Assembly: GCA_013330055.1 (NCBI GenBank)
Contig: DUJB01000008.1
Location: forward strand, 35,718-47,752
Direction of reading: 5' to 3'
Length of the DNA: 12,035 nt
From: Nitrosopumilaceae archaeon
GTDB lineage: Archaea; Thermoproteota; Nitrososphaeria; Nitrososphaerales; Nitrosopumilaceae
The first letter of the stretch is position 1. The number at the start of each line of letters is the position of its first letter. The notes under the pieces are model-generated. The model had not been told where the DNA came from. It was given only the letters and a program-made list of their open reading frames with translations, and did not search any database. Positions 1 through 6,475 of this stretch are shown piece by piece. The translations under genes were made by a program, and so were the position numbers.

Positions 1-59
1 TTTATTTTATTTGCACTAAACATTGGATTTTCCGTAGCCAAATCAGGTTTTATTACCAT
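1..59 (-). CDS. Possible N-terminal fragment of a gene running off the left edge
   Basis: On the minus strand an ATG at 59-57 opens a frame that stays open to the window edge. It starts MVIKPDLATENPMFSANKI. Nineteen codons without a stop is weak evidence on its own, since it would happen by chance fairly often. The arrangement would make it divergent from ncsA, with 65 bp between the two start codons. I see no strong TATA box 25 bp upstream of this start. I do not recognise the protein. Confidence 0.33.
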   Translation of the reverse strand, partial: MVIKPDLATENPMFSANKI

Positions 60-96
60 CTAATAATAATTTTAATTCCTAGAAATTCACATATGG

Positions 97-104
97 TTAA
101 ATTT
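97..104 (+). promoter_or_regulatory. TATA-like element of ncsA
   Basis: TTAAATTT is centred about 25 bp before the ATG at 125, the spacing expected for an archaeal TATA box driving a leaderless transcript. There is no Shine-Dalgarno sequence before the ATG, which agrees with leaderless initiation. Confidence 0.5.
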
Positions 105-124
105 GGGCACAGAAATGTCCCTTT

Positions 125-1036
125 ATGAATTGTAATAAATGTGGAAATATTGCAGTTTTTTCTAGAAAATATTCAGGAGAGAGTCTTTGCTCGTTATGTT
201 TTTCAGATTCAATTGTAAAAAAAACAGCTAAAACGATATCAAAATACAATATGATTCAAGAAGGAGATGTTGTCGGGGTTGCAGTATCTGGTGGGAAGGA
301 TTCATTATCACTTTTACATGTGCTTAAGAAAATGTCCGAATCTCATAATTTTAAAATAATAGCAATAACCGTAGACGAAGGAATTCCTAATTATCGGGAC
401 GAAGCATTAGAGATTGTAGGAAATTTCTGTAACAATCATGGTGTAGAGCATAGAACCTATGCATACAAAGAACTTTTTGATTTAACGTTAGAAGAGTCAC
501 TTGAACTAAGAGAAACTGAAAAAACAACATCATGTTCGATCTGCGGAATATTGCGAAGACGTGCAATAGATTTTGGTGCAAAAGATTTGGATGTTGATGT
601 AATAGCCACAGGTCACAATTTAGATGATGTTCTTCAAACTTTTATTATTAATCTACTATCAGGAGATACAAGTAGGATTGGGTGGATGGAACCCATCATA
701 TCTAACAAAATTAGAAAGATAAAGCCTTTCTGTGAAATATACGAAAATGAAATTGTGTTTTATGCTTTTACAAACGAGATTCCTTTCCAGTCAGAACAAT
801 GCCCGCACATGAATGAAGGAATACGAACAGAAATACGTGAGTTTCTAAATTCTTTAGAAAATCATCATAATGGTATTAAAAATAGCATGTATGGTTCTGT
901 AATGAGATTGGTTCCAATAGTAAAAAATGTAAACAATAAACAAAGAAGAGTCTGTCAGAAATGTGGTAATCAATGTACAGGTGTAGTATGTTCTGTCTGC
1001 GCCATGCTCGTAAATTTAAAACAAGAACAATCCTAA
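125..1036 (+). CDS. ncsA: tRNA 2-thiouridine synthesis protein NcsA/TtuA-like (CTU1/Ncs6 family)
   Basis: This is a cytoplasmic PP-loop ATPase that adenylates and thiolates a tRNA uridine, either U34 (NcsA/Ncs6) or U54 (TtuA); the two are close relatives. An N-terminal zinc ribbon is formed by Cys3, Cys6, Cys22 and Cys25. The ATP-binding PP-loop SGGKDS is at residues 55-60. A CSIC motif (Cys137, Cys140) and a later Cys226 in QCPH fit the three ligands that hold the catalytic iron-sulfur cluster in TtuA-type enzymes. A C-terminal zinc finger has CxxC pairs at 277/280 and 289/292. The 303-residue length is normal for the family. The ATG at 125 is the right start because it leaves the N-terminal zinc ribbon intact and sits about 25 bp after a TATA-like box. 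In archaea the sulfur usually comes through a ubiquitin-like carrier protein, which is not encoded here. Which uridine is modified cannot be told from sequence alone; NcsA is the more usual archaeal assignment. Confidence 0.93.
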   Translation: MNCNKCGNIAVFSRKYSGESLCSLCFSDSIVKKTAKTISKYNMIQEGDVVGVAVSGGKDSLSLLHVLKKMSESHNFKIIAITVDEGIPNYRDEALEIVGNFCNNHGVEHRTYAYKELFDLTLEESLELRETEKTTSCSICGILRRRAIDFGAKDLDVDVIATGHNLDDVLQTFIINLLSGDTSRIGWMEPIISNKIRKIKPFCEIYENEIVFYAFTNEIPFQSEQCPHMNEGIRTEIREFLNSLENHHNGIKNSMYGSVMRLVPIVKNVNNKQRRVCQKCGNQCTGVVCSVCAMLVNLKQEQS

Positions 1037-1039
1037 TGC

Positions 1040-1048
1040 AAATATAAG
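1040..1048 (+). promoter_or_regulatory. TATA box of the SRP RNA gene
   Basis: AAATATAAG begins three bases after the ncsA stop codon and is centred about 23-26 bp before the first paired bases of SRP RNA helix 1 (1067). The position fits a start of transcription near 1067-1070. Confidence 0.65.
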
Positions 1049-1066
1049 ATTTCATTGTATGGTATA

Positions 1067-1388
1067 TTGGTAGTAGGTAGGATCGGGGCGCCAGCCGTGC
1101 CCCATATCTGAAACCGGCTATATGCAGAGATCAGTAACTGCTGGGTAAATCTCTAGATGGATAGTACCTGCTTGACTTGCGGAAATGAAATCACGCCGAA
1201 GCGGGTGGATGCAGGACTGAAGCTGTCCGAAGGGATAGTCTTCAAGACCTAACTGCTGAAAGGGATGAGGTCCGGGAGGGAGCAATCCTAAGGCGGAGCA
1301 TTCACGCTGCGTCGTCTACGTGGCGGATCTTGCTTGACTTGAGATGGGGCTATTTGTTTAGACTGGAACTAGCAGAGCTACTACTAAA
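1067..1388 (+). ncRNA. ffs: Archaeal signal recognition particle RNA (7S RNA)
   Basis: This is the RNA scaffold of the signal recognition particle, which binds SRP19 and SRP54 and directs ribosomes making membrane or exported proteins to the membrane. The ends pair: 1067-1076 with 1378-1387, ten consecutive pairs with one G-U (helix 1, an archaeal feature). GATC 1081-1084 pairs with GATC 1129-1132 (helix 2). GGGGC 1085-1089 pairs with GCCCC 1099-1103 (helix 3), and TCTG 1107-1110 with CAGA 1125-1128 (helix 4). Loop bases AGCC 1093-1096 are complementary to GGCT 1116-1119, the known L3-L4 kissing contact. Helix 6 shows GGAC/GTCC around a GAAG (GNAR) tetraloop at 1219-1222, the SRP19 site. Helix 8 has the SRP54-binding core GGTCC-GGGA-GGGAGCA at 1269-1284, with a GNRA tetraloop. 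The length of about 320 nt is normal for archaea. Exact ends are inferred from the pairing and from the TATA box. Confidence 0.95.
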
Positions 1389-1392
1389 TATT
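1384..1392 (+). promoter_or_regulatory. TATA-like element of the 110-residue gene, inside the SRP RNA 3' end
   Basis: CTAAATATT is centred 25 bp before the ATG at 1413, the same spacing as for the other genes here. Its first four bases are also part of the 3' strand of SRP RNA helix 1. This spacing is why I prefer the ATG at 1413 over the in-frame TTG at 1398. Confidence 0.5.
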
Positions 1393-1412
1393 CATGATTG
1401 AGTATTTACAAT

Positions 1413-1745
1413 ATGGGCGATCTAATTTTTTCCGGACATAATAGAACTTATGATGATTTTAAAAAACAGCTTACACCAACAGTAAAACCACTTTTGGATT
1501 TACTAAGAGATTATTGTTTTTCTTTTGGAAAAAATGTGATTGAAGATGTACGTATGCATCGAGTGGTTTTTTGCAAGTCTATGACGTTTAGGTTCTTTGC
1601 AGATATGGAACCGCAACAAGAGTCTATTTTAGTAAAAATAAGAAGAGATAGAAAAGAACTACAAAAAGATGTGCTGATAAAACCAGGTCAAGATCTTAGC
1701 GAAATAAAAAATCTTCTTTTGGACGCTTATAATACAATACATTAG
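1413..1745 (+). CDS. Small conserved-looking protein of unknown function (possible DUF5655-like fold)
   Basis: The gene encodes 110 residues from the ATG at 1413, starting MGDLIFSGHNRTYDDF. A TTG start at 1398 would add five residues, but the TATA-like box favours 1413. No signal peptide, membrane segment or cysteine cluster is visible. The protein begins with a helical part (around residues 15-40). Two strand-like stretches follow, HRVVFCKSMTFRFFADMEPQ and SILVKIRRD. It ends with a short helix, LSEIKNLLLDAY. This order of helix, beta hairpin and closing helix resembles the DUF5655 domain ('aykrgrnFaev.pqk..l.v.lr' followed by a helix ending in AY), but the match is from memory and weak. The gene lies directly after the SRP RNA and its stop codon overlaps the stop of acyP on the other strand. 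Codon use and AT content match the neighbours, so it looks native. Confidence 0.75.
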   Translation: MGDLIFSGHNRTYDDFKKQLTPTVKPLLDLLRDYCFSFGKNVIEDVRMHRVVFCKSMTFRFFADMEPQQESILVKIRRDRKELQKDVLIKPGQDLSEIKNLLLDAYNTIH

Positions 1746-2020
1746 TATAAAATATCAAATTTTGAAAACTCACCTTTGTATTTTTCATTTATTATTTGTA
1801 CATCTTCAACTATGGCGTTTGTAGGCCCTCTATGACCCCATTCTACAACCTCGCTTACATCTACATCTTGACCTTCTAGTATTGCCTCAACTCTCCCATC
1901 CTTGAGGTTTCGTACCCAGCCTGTAACATTTTTCTTTTCTGCCACAGTTTTAGTTGTTTGTCTAAAAAAAACTCCTTGAACTTTGCCTTTCACAAAAATA
2001 TGTACTCGTTGATTCGTCAC
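1742..2020 (-). CDS. acyP: Acylphosphatase
   Basis: This small cytosolic enzyme hydrolyses carboxyl-phosphate bonds in acyl phosphates such as acetyl phosphate or carbamoyl phosphate. The 92-residue length is typical. The phosphate-binding loop GKVQGVFFR is at residues 12-20 and carries the catalytic Arg20. Asn38, in GWVRN, orients the attacking water. The following DGRVEA segment (41-46) is the usual strand after the active site. The start is a GTG at 2020-2018. It has no Shine-Dalgarno sequence and has a TATA-like palindrome 25 bp upstream, so the mRNA is probably leaderless and independent of rpl2, which lies 48 bp upstream on the same strand. The stop codon (1744-1742) overlaps the stop of the convergent 110-residue gene. 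The physiological substrate of archaeal acylphosphatases is not settled, and nothing nearby points to one. Confidence 0.95.
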   Translation of the reverse strand: MTNQRVHIFVKGKVQGVFFRQTTKTVAEKKNVTGWVRNLKDGRVEAILEGQDVDVSEVVEWGHRGPTNAIVEDVQIINEKYKGEFSKFDILY

Positions 2021-2039
2021 GTAAAGGTTCTTGTTTCAG

Positions 2040-2051
2040 GACTAATTAGTC
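2040..2051 (-). promoter_or_regulatory. Palindromic TATA-like element of acyP
   Basis: GACTAATTAGTC is a perfect 12-bp palindrome. Its centre is about 25 bp upstream of the GTG start of acyP, where a TATA box would be expected. It may be a TATA box, an operator, or both. Confidence 0.45.
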
Positions 2052-2058
2052 TTGAGTG

Positions 2059-2071
2059 TAAAAATATTTTA
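2059..2071 (-). terminator. T-rich termination site after rpl2
   Basis: On the minus strand the rpl2 stop codon runs straight into TTAAAATATTTTTA, which contains a five-T run. Short T-rich stretches are enough for archaeal termination. There is no GC stem, so this is suggestive only. Confidence 0.35.
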
Positions 2072-2815
2072 AGATGAACTGCTGTCTTGTCTCTCTTTAA
2101 TTCTTGAACGTCCAGTCTTTCTGGCTGCAATGCTACCAACTTTTCTTCCAGGAGGTGCATTTCTTGAAACAGTAGAGCTTCTACCTACATGTTGATGTCT
2201 ACCACCACCATGTGGGTGTACATATACAGCTTGTGCGACACCTCTAACAATTGGATATTTCTGTCCCTTAGATCGTTTTCTGCGCCACGCATTTCCTGCT
2301 CGCATAAATGGTCTATCACCTGCACCCCCGCCAGCAAGAATTCCAATCATTGCCCTGTTCTGAGGATTTAGTGTAGTGAATTTTCCTGACGGCAGTTTTA
2401 TTGTAACGCCTTCTGAGCTATGTGAAAATACCGTTGCAGATGTGCCTGCTGACTTTACAATTGTTCCTCCATCGCCAAAGTGTTTTTCGATATTACTAAC
2501 AATTGTTCCGTCAGGAATATTTTGAATACTAATTACATTTCCTGGAGAAATTCCAGATTTTAATCCAAACTGTATCTTTGAGCCGATTCTTGTTCCAAGA
2601 ATTGCAGGAATATATGAAGATGAGCCGTCATCGAATCGTACTTTAGCAAGTGGTGCATCACGACCTCTTTCATGAACTAGATCTACGACTTGGCCTTCCC
2701 GTTGCTCGGAAAGTCCAAATCTTGGGTATTTCGCGGGTAATAACTTACCAGTAGTTGCTGCACGAAATTGCATTCCACCTCGGCCACGTCTTCTAACTAG
2801 AGGTCTTTTTCCCAA
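2069..2815 (-). CDS. rpl2: Ribosomal protein uL2 (L2, large subunit)
   Basis: L2 is a core protein of the large ribosomal subunit that sits next to the peptidyl-transferase centre and helps join the subunits. The N-terminus MGKRPLVRRRGRGG is the archaeal/eukaryotic uL2 beginning. The hallmark HPHGGG at residues 200-205 contains the histidine loop that reaches toward the catalytic centre. It is followed by the conserved SRNAPPGRKVGSIAARKTGR tail. The 248-residue length is usual. The start is a TTG at 2815-2813; it is chosen because it yields the conserved MGKR start, whereas the next in-frame methionine (residue 15) would remove that segment. A TTAAAA box lies about 30 bp upstream. The gene stands alone: no uL22, uS19 or uL23 gene is next to it, although in most prokaryotes L2 lies within the S10 cluster. 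It shares a 104-bp divergent promoter region with cdc48. Confidence 0.96.
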   Translation of the reverse strand: MGKRPLVRRRGRGGMQFRAATTGKLLPAKYPRFGLSEQREGQVVDLVHERGRDAPLAKVRFDDGSSSYIPAILGTRIGSKIQFGLKSGISPGNVISIQNIPDGTIVSNIEKHFGDGGTIVKSAGTSATVFSHSSEGVTIKLPSGKFTTLNPQNRAMIGILAGGGAGDRPFMRAGNAWRRKRSKGQKYPIVRGVAQAVYVHPHGGGRHQHVGRSSTVSRNAPPGRKVGSIAARKTGRSRIKERQDSSSS

Positions 2816-2843
2816 TGTAGAAAATGTTGCTCTCTCTTGAAGA

Positions 2844-2850
2844 TTTTAAG
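2844..2850 (-). promoter_or_regulatory. TATA-like element of rpl2
   Basis: CTTAAAA on the minus strand is centred about 32 bp before the TTG start of rpl2, which would give a 5' leader of only a few bases. Confidence 0.45.
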
Positions 2851-2889
2851 CTTTGGATCTTGTATGTAATGAATCAAGGACGACAAAGG

Positions 2890-2898
2890 TATAAAAAT
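2890..2898 (+). promoter_or_regulatory. TATA box of cdc48
   Basis: TATAAAAAT is centred 26 bp before the GTG start at 2920. It is the best-matching TATA box in the window and predicts a leaderless cdc48 mRNA. Confidence 0.65.
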
Positions 2899-2919
2899 TA
2901 GTTTAGGGCTGTTTAATTT

Positions 2920-5121
2920 GTGAGCCAGAATGCACTCTCCCTTAAAGTACTCGAGGCATATACACGCGATGTTGGTAGAGGAGTAGCTCGAATTGATTAT
3001 GATTCTATGGACTCACTAAGCGCTTCAACTGGTGATGTTATTGAAATTAAAGGAAAGCGTAGAACCGTTGCAAAATGTTTACCACTTTATCCTTCAGATG
3101 AAGGTAAGGGAATAATTCGAGTTGATGGACTTGTTAGAAATAATGCTGGGATAGCTATTGGTGATACTGTAGCAGTTCGAAAAATAAAAGCAGTTGCTGC
3201 TGAAAAAGTAGTTGTTGCACCATTAGAAGCAATTCCGCCAATAGATGAAAGATATCTTGCTGATGCTTTAGAAAGTGTTCCTTTGATTAAAGGAGATAAT
3301 GTGATGGTACCATATTTTGGTGGAAGATTAACTTTTCAAGTAATTGGGGTCACACCAGCGGCAGATGCTGTGCTTGTAACTCAAAAGACAGTATTTCACA
3401 TTGCAGAAAAAGGTGAAACCCTGCGTGGAGTCCCGCAAGTTACGTATGAAGATATAGGCGGGTTAACTGATGAAATTAAAAAAGTTAGAGAAATGATTGA
3501 GCTTCCTTTAAGACACCCAGAAATTTTTGAAAAATTAGGAATTGAAGCCCCAAAAGGAGTGTTGCTTTATGGTCCACCCGGTACTGGTAAGACTTTGTTA
3601 GCAAAAGCAGTTGCAAATGAAAGCAATGCTCATTTTATCAGTATTTCAGGTCCTGAAATTATGAGCAAATTCTATGGAGAAAGTGAGGCAAGGTTACGAG
3701 AGATTTTCAAAGAGGCAAAGGAAAAGTCTCCTTCTATAATTTTTATTGATGAAATTGATTCCATTGCTCCAAAAAGAGAAGAAGTAACAGGAGAAGTTGA
3801 GAGAAGAGTTGTTTCTCAATTGCTCTCACTGATGGACGGTTTGGAAGCAAGAGGTAAAGTGATTGTCATATCTGCAACAAACAGACCAAATGCAATAGAC
3901 CCAGCTCTTAGACGACCTGGAAGATTTGATAGAGAAATTGAGATTAAAGTACCTGATAAGAAGGGCAGAAAAGACATTCTCATGATACACACAAGAAATA
4001 TGCCACTAAGCGATGATGTAAACTTGGAGAAAATCGCATCAATAAGTCACGGTTATGTTGGAGCAGACTTGGAATATCTTTGCAAAGAGGCTGCGATGAA
4101 GTGTTTAAGAAGACTTTTACCAGAACTCAATCTTGAAGACGAAAAGCTTCCGCCAGAAACTCTTGACAAACTTATTGTAAATGGGGAAGACTATCAGCAT
4201 GCATTGAGGGAGATTACACCATCTGGAATGCGTGAAGTTTTCATTGAAAACCCAGATGTAAAATGGGATGAAGTAGGTGGATTAGAAAATGTAAAAAGAG
4301 AACTCCAAGAAGCAGTTGAATGGCCAATGAAATATCCTACATTATACTCCAAACTTGGTCATAGAATGCCACGCGGAATTTTACTCCATGGACCAAGCGG
4401 TACTGGAAAAACACTTTTAGCTAAGGCAGTAGCGACAGAAAGTGAAGCTAACTTTATTTCAGTAAGAGGCCCTGAGTTGCTTTCAAAGTGGGTAGGAGAA
4501 TCCGAACGTGGCATAAGAGAGATATTTAGAAGAGCAAGACAGGCTTCACCATGTGTCATTTTCTTTGATGAAGTTGATTCCATAGCTCCAATTAGAGGAG
4601 TGGGTGGAGAAACTGCAGTAACTGAAAGAGTTGTAAGTCAACTACTAACTGAACTTGACGGTATAGAAAGTTTGCATGGAGTGGTAGTACTTGCTGCAAC
4701 AAATAGAGCAGATATGATTGATACTGCACTTCTAAGACCAGGAAGATTTGATAAGATAATACTTGTACCAATGCCAGACAAAGAAGGTAGGAAGAAGATT
4801 CTAGAGATAAGTACAAAAGAGATCCCCATAGACAAAGAACCAAAAAGTGAGAGCGGCAAAAATCCAGATTATGTAGATATAGAAAAAATAGCTGAAACAA
4901 CTGATGGTTTAAGCGGAGCAGATGTTGCGGCAATTGCAAATACAGCAGTATCTCTTGTCATACATGAATTCCTTGCCAAATATCCAGATCAGAAAGAAGC
5001 TGAAAAACAGGCGGCGACAGCAAAAGTAACCATGAGGCATTTTGAAGAGGCAGTAAGAAAAGTCAGAACACAAAAAGAGCTTAAGATAGGTGAAAAGATA
5101 GCAGTACCTTACTACAGGTAA
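2920..5121 (+). CDS. cdc48: AAA+ ATPase Cdc48/VCP/VAT
   Basis: This hexameric ATPase unfolds proteins and extracts them from complexes, passing some of them to the proteasome. At 733 residues it is close to archaeal VAT. Residues 1 to about 185 form the N-domain (double-psi barrel plus Cdc48 domain 2), followed by two AAA+ modules. D1 has Walker A GPPGTGKT at 218-225 and Walker B FIDEID with Asp277/Glu278. D2 has Walker A GPSGTGKT at 491-498 (Ser replacing the usual second Pro) and Walker B FFDEVD with Asp550/Glu551. Arginine-finger-type LRRPGRFD and LLRPGRFD segments are present in both modules. The protein ends VPYYR, an aromatic-Tyr-X tail that resembles the HbYX signal used by proteasomal ATPases. 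The GTG start at 2920 is supported by the TATA box 26 bp upstream and by the typical N-terminal sequence. It is divergent from rpl2, and gatD follows after 32 bp with its own promoter. Confidence 0.97.
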   Translation: MSQNALSLKVLEAYTRDVGRGVARIDYDSMDSLSASTGDVIEIKGKRRTVAKCLPLYPSDEGKGIIRVDGLVRNNAGIAIGDTVAVRKIKAVAAEKVVVAPLEAIPPIDERYLADALESVPLIKGDNVMVPYFGGRLTFQVIGVTPAADAVLVTQKTVFHIAEKGETLRGVPQVTYEDIGGLTDEIKKVREMIELPLRHPEIFEKLGIEAPKGVLLYGPPGTGKTLLAKAVANESNAHFISISGPEIMSKFYGESEARLREIFKEAKEKSPSIIFIDEIDSIAPKREEVTGEVERRVVSQLLSLMDGLEARGKVIVISATNRPNAIDPALRRPGRFDREIEIKVPDKKGRKDILMIHTRNMPLSDDVNLEKIASISHGYVGADLEYLCKEAAMKCLRRLLPELNLEDEKLPPETLDKLIVNGEDYQHALREITPSGMREVFIENPDVKWDEVGGLENVKRELQEAVEWPMKYPTLYSKLGHRMPRGILLHGPSGTGKTLLAKAVATESEANFISVRGPELLSKWVGESERGIREIFRRARQASPCVIFFDEVDSIAPIRGVGGETAVTERVVSQLLTELDGIESLHGVVVLAATNRADMIDTALLRPGRFDKIILVPMPDKEGRKKILEISTKEIPIDKEPKSESGKNPDYVDIEKIAETTDGLSGADVAAIANTAVSLVIHEFLAKYPDQKEAEKQAATAKVTMRHFEEAVRKVRTQKELKIGEKIAVPYYR

Positions 5122-5133
5122 TTTTAATAAAAT
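5122..5133 (+). promoter_or_regulatory. TATA box of gatD
   Basis: TTTTAATAAAAT starts directly after the cdc48 stop codon and is centred about 26 bp before the gatD ATG at 5154. It suggests a separate, leaderless gatD transcript. Confidence 0.6.
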
Positions 5134-5153
5134 AACTGTTCTATTCTAGTCAA

Positions 5154-6443
5154 ATGTCAAGTCATAGTGGGTACAGAGGAAAATCACTTTCCTTTTTGCA
5201 AAAGAATAACCTTCAGGTAGGCGATATTGTAAGTGTCGCTACAGATGTAGATTATTCTGGCATGATAATGCCACGCTATGAATATAGTGATGATGAACAT
5301 GTAGTTTTGAAGCTTAAAAGCGGATACAACATAGGTCTCGAGGTGGATAAAATAAAAAAAATCAAAATTGAATCCACGGTGGAGTTAAAAAAAGAAACCA
5401 TACAACAACCACAGACAAATCCAAAATTATCAAAACTATTGCTTGTTTCTACAGGAGGAACTATCGCAAGTAAAGTAGATTATAGAACTGGTGGAGTTAC
5501 ACCTGCCCTTACTGCGGCTGAATTAAATGCTACCGTTCCAGAACTTGCAAAAATAGCAAACATAGATTCTGAGGTTCTTTTTTCAGAGTATTCAGAGAAT
5601 CTACTTCCAGAACACTGGAAAAAAATTGCTGAAAAAATCAATAGTTGTCTAAATTCAGAATATAAGGGAATCATCGTAGCTCATGGAACTGACACAATGC
5701 AATATACTGCAGCTGCACTTTCATTTGCTTTAGTAAATATCCCAATTCCTGTAGCATTAGTGGGTTCACAAAGATCTTCTGATAGACCATCGTCTGATGC
5801 AGCTCTAAATCTTATTTCAGCAGCAAAATTTCTTGTAGAATGTGATACTACCGGAATTTATGTAGTAATGCATAACACTACTAGTGATGATGAGGTTGCT
5901 TGTCATTGGGGAACTCGTGTACGAAAAAATCACACAAGCAAACGCAATGCTTTTCAAACAATTGGAGGATCACCTGCATTTATAATAAAAAATGATAAAA
6001 TAATTAAAAATCAACAATTCAATTATGTAAGAAAAAGAGAGTATGTGCCAAAGATTAATTTTGATACACGAGTAGCATTAGTGAAATATTATCCAGGACT
6101 TGATTCAAATATAATAAATTACATAATAGAGGCAGGATACAAAGCAATTATCTTTGAAGGAACTGGTTTAGGCCACATTGGAAAGACAATGTATGATAAT
6201 GTAGCTAAAGCCAAAAAGAAGGGATTGTTCATGGGTATGACTTCTCAGTGTATTGATGGAATGGTACGTATGACAGTTTATGAAAGTGGTCGAGATCTTC
6301 TTAATTTTGGAATAATTCCACTGGCAGACATGATTCCAGAAACTGCACTTGTGAAAGCAATGTGGGCACTTGGAAATTCAAAGAATGTGCAAGAGATGGA
6401 AACGTTGATGAAAGAAAATATTGCGTCAGAATTTTCAGACTAA
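5154..6443 (+). CDS. gatD: Glutamyl-tRNA(Gln) amidotransferase subunit D
   Basis: GatD is the glutaminase-type subunit of the archaeal GatDE complex; it releases ammonia from Gln (or Asn), which is channelled to GatE to turn Glu-tRNA(Gln) into Gln-tRNA(Gln). The first 85 or so residues form the small GatD-specific barrel domain that contacts GatE. An L-asparaginase type I-like domain follows. Catalytic motifs are TGGTIAS at 100-106 (Thr103 as first nucleophile candidate) and HGTDTM at 177-182 (Thr179, Asp180). A lysine-bearing segment, TRVRKNHTSKR, lies at 254-264, where the catalytic Lys is expected (probably Lys258). The 429-residue length is normal. The N-terminal domain tells it apart from plain asparaginase, as does gatE immediately downstream. 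The ATG at 5154 lies 26 bp after a TATA box with no Shine-Dalgarno sequence. Confidence 0.96.
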   Translation: MSSHSGYRGKSLSFLQKNNLQVGDIVSVATDVDYSGMIMPRYEYSDDEHVVLKLKSGYNIGLEVDKIKKIKIESTVELKKETIQQPQTNPKLSKLLLVSTGGTIASKVDYRTGGVTPALTAAELNATVPELAKIANIDSEVLFSEYSENLLPEHWKKIAEKINSCLNSEYKGIIVAHGTDTMQYTAAALSFALVNIPIPVALVGSQRSSDRPSSDAALNLISAAKFLVECDTTGIYVVMHNTTSDDEVACHWGTRVRKNHTSKRNAFQTIGGSPAFIIKNDKIIKNQQFNYVRKREYVPKINFDTRVALVKYYPGLDSNIINYIIEAGYKAIIFEGTGLGHIGKTMYDNVAKAKKKGLFMGMTSQCIDGMVRMTVYESGRDLLNFGIIPLADMIPETALVKAMWALGNSKNVQEMETLMKENIASEFSD

Positions 6444-6444
6444 G

Positions 6445-6453
6445 CTTAAAAAG
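6445..6453 (+). promoter_or_regulatory. TATA-like element of gatE
   Basis: CTTAAAAAG begins one base after the gatD stop codon and is centred 26 bp before the GTG start at 6476. gatE can therefore be transcribed separately from gatD. Confidence 0.55.
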
Positions 6454-6475
6454 CATGATAATCGATAAATGAGAA

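Noticed and set aside
1081..1360. GC-rich block considered as a group I intron, riboswitch or rRNA fragment
   Set aside because: The L3-L4 loop complementarity, GNAR and GNRA tetraloops and the paired ends identify it as SRP RNA.
1398..1412. TTG start extending the 110-residue protein by five residues
   Set aside because: The TATA-like box is 25 bp from the ATG at 1413 but only about 10 bp from the TTG, so the TTG would not be on the mRNA if the promoter is correct.
4592..4939. 115-codon open frame on the minus strand
   Set aside because: It lies inside the D2 module of cdc48. Its Leu/Gln/Tyr-rich product reflects the complement of conserved cdc48 codons.
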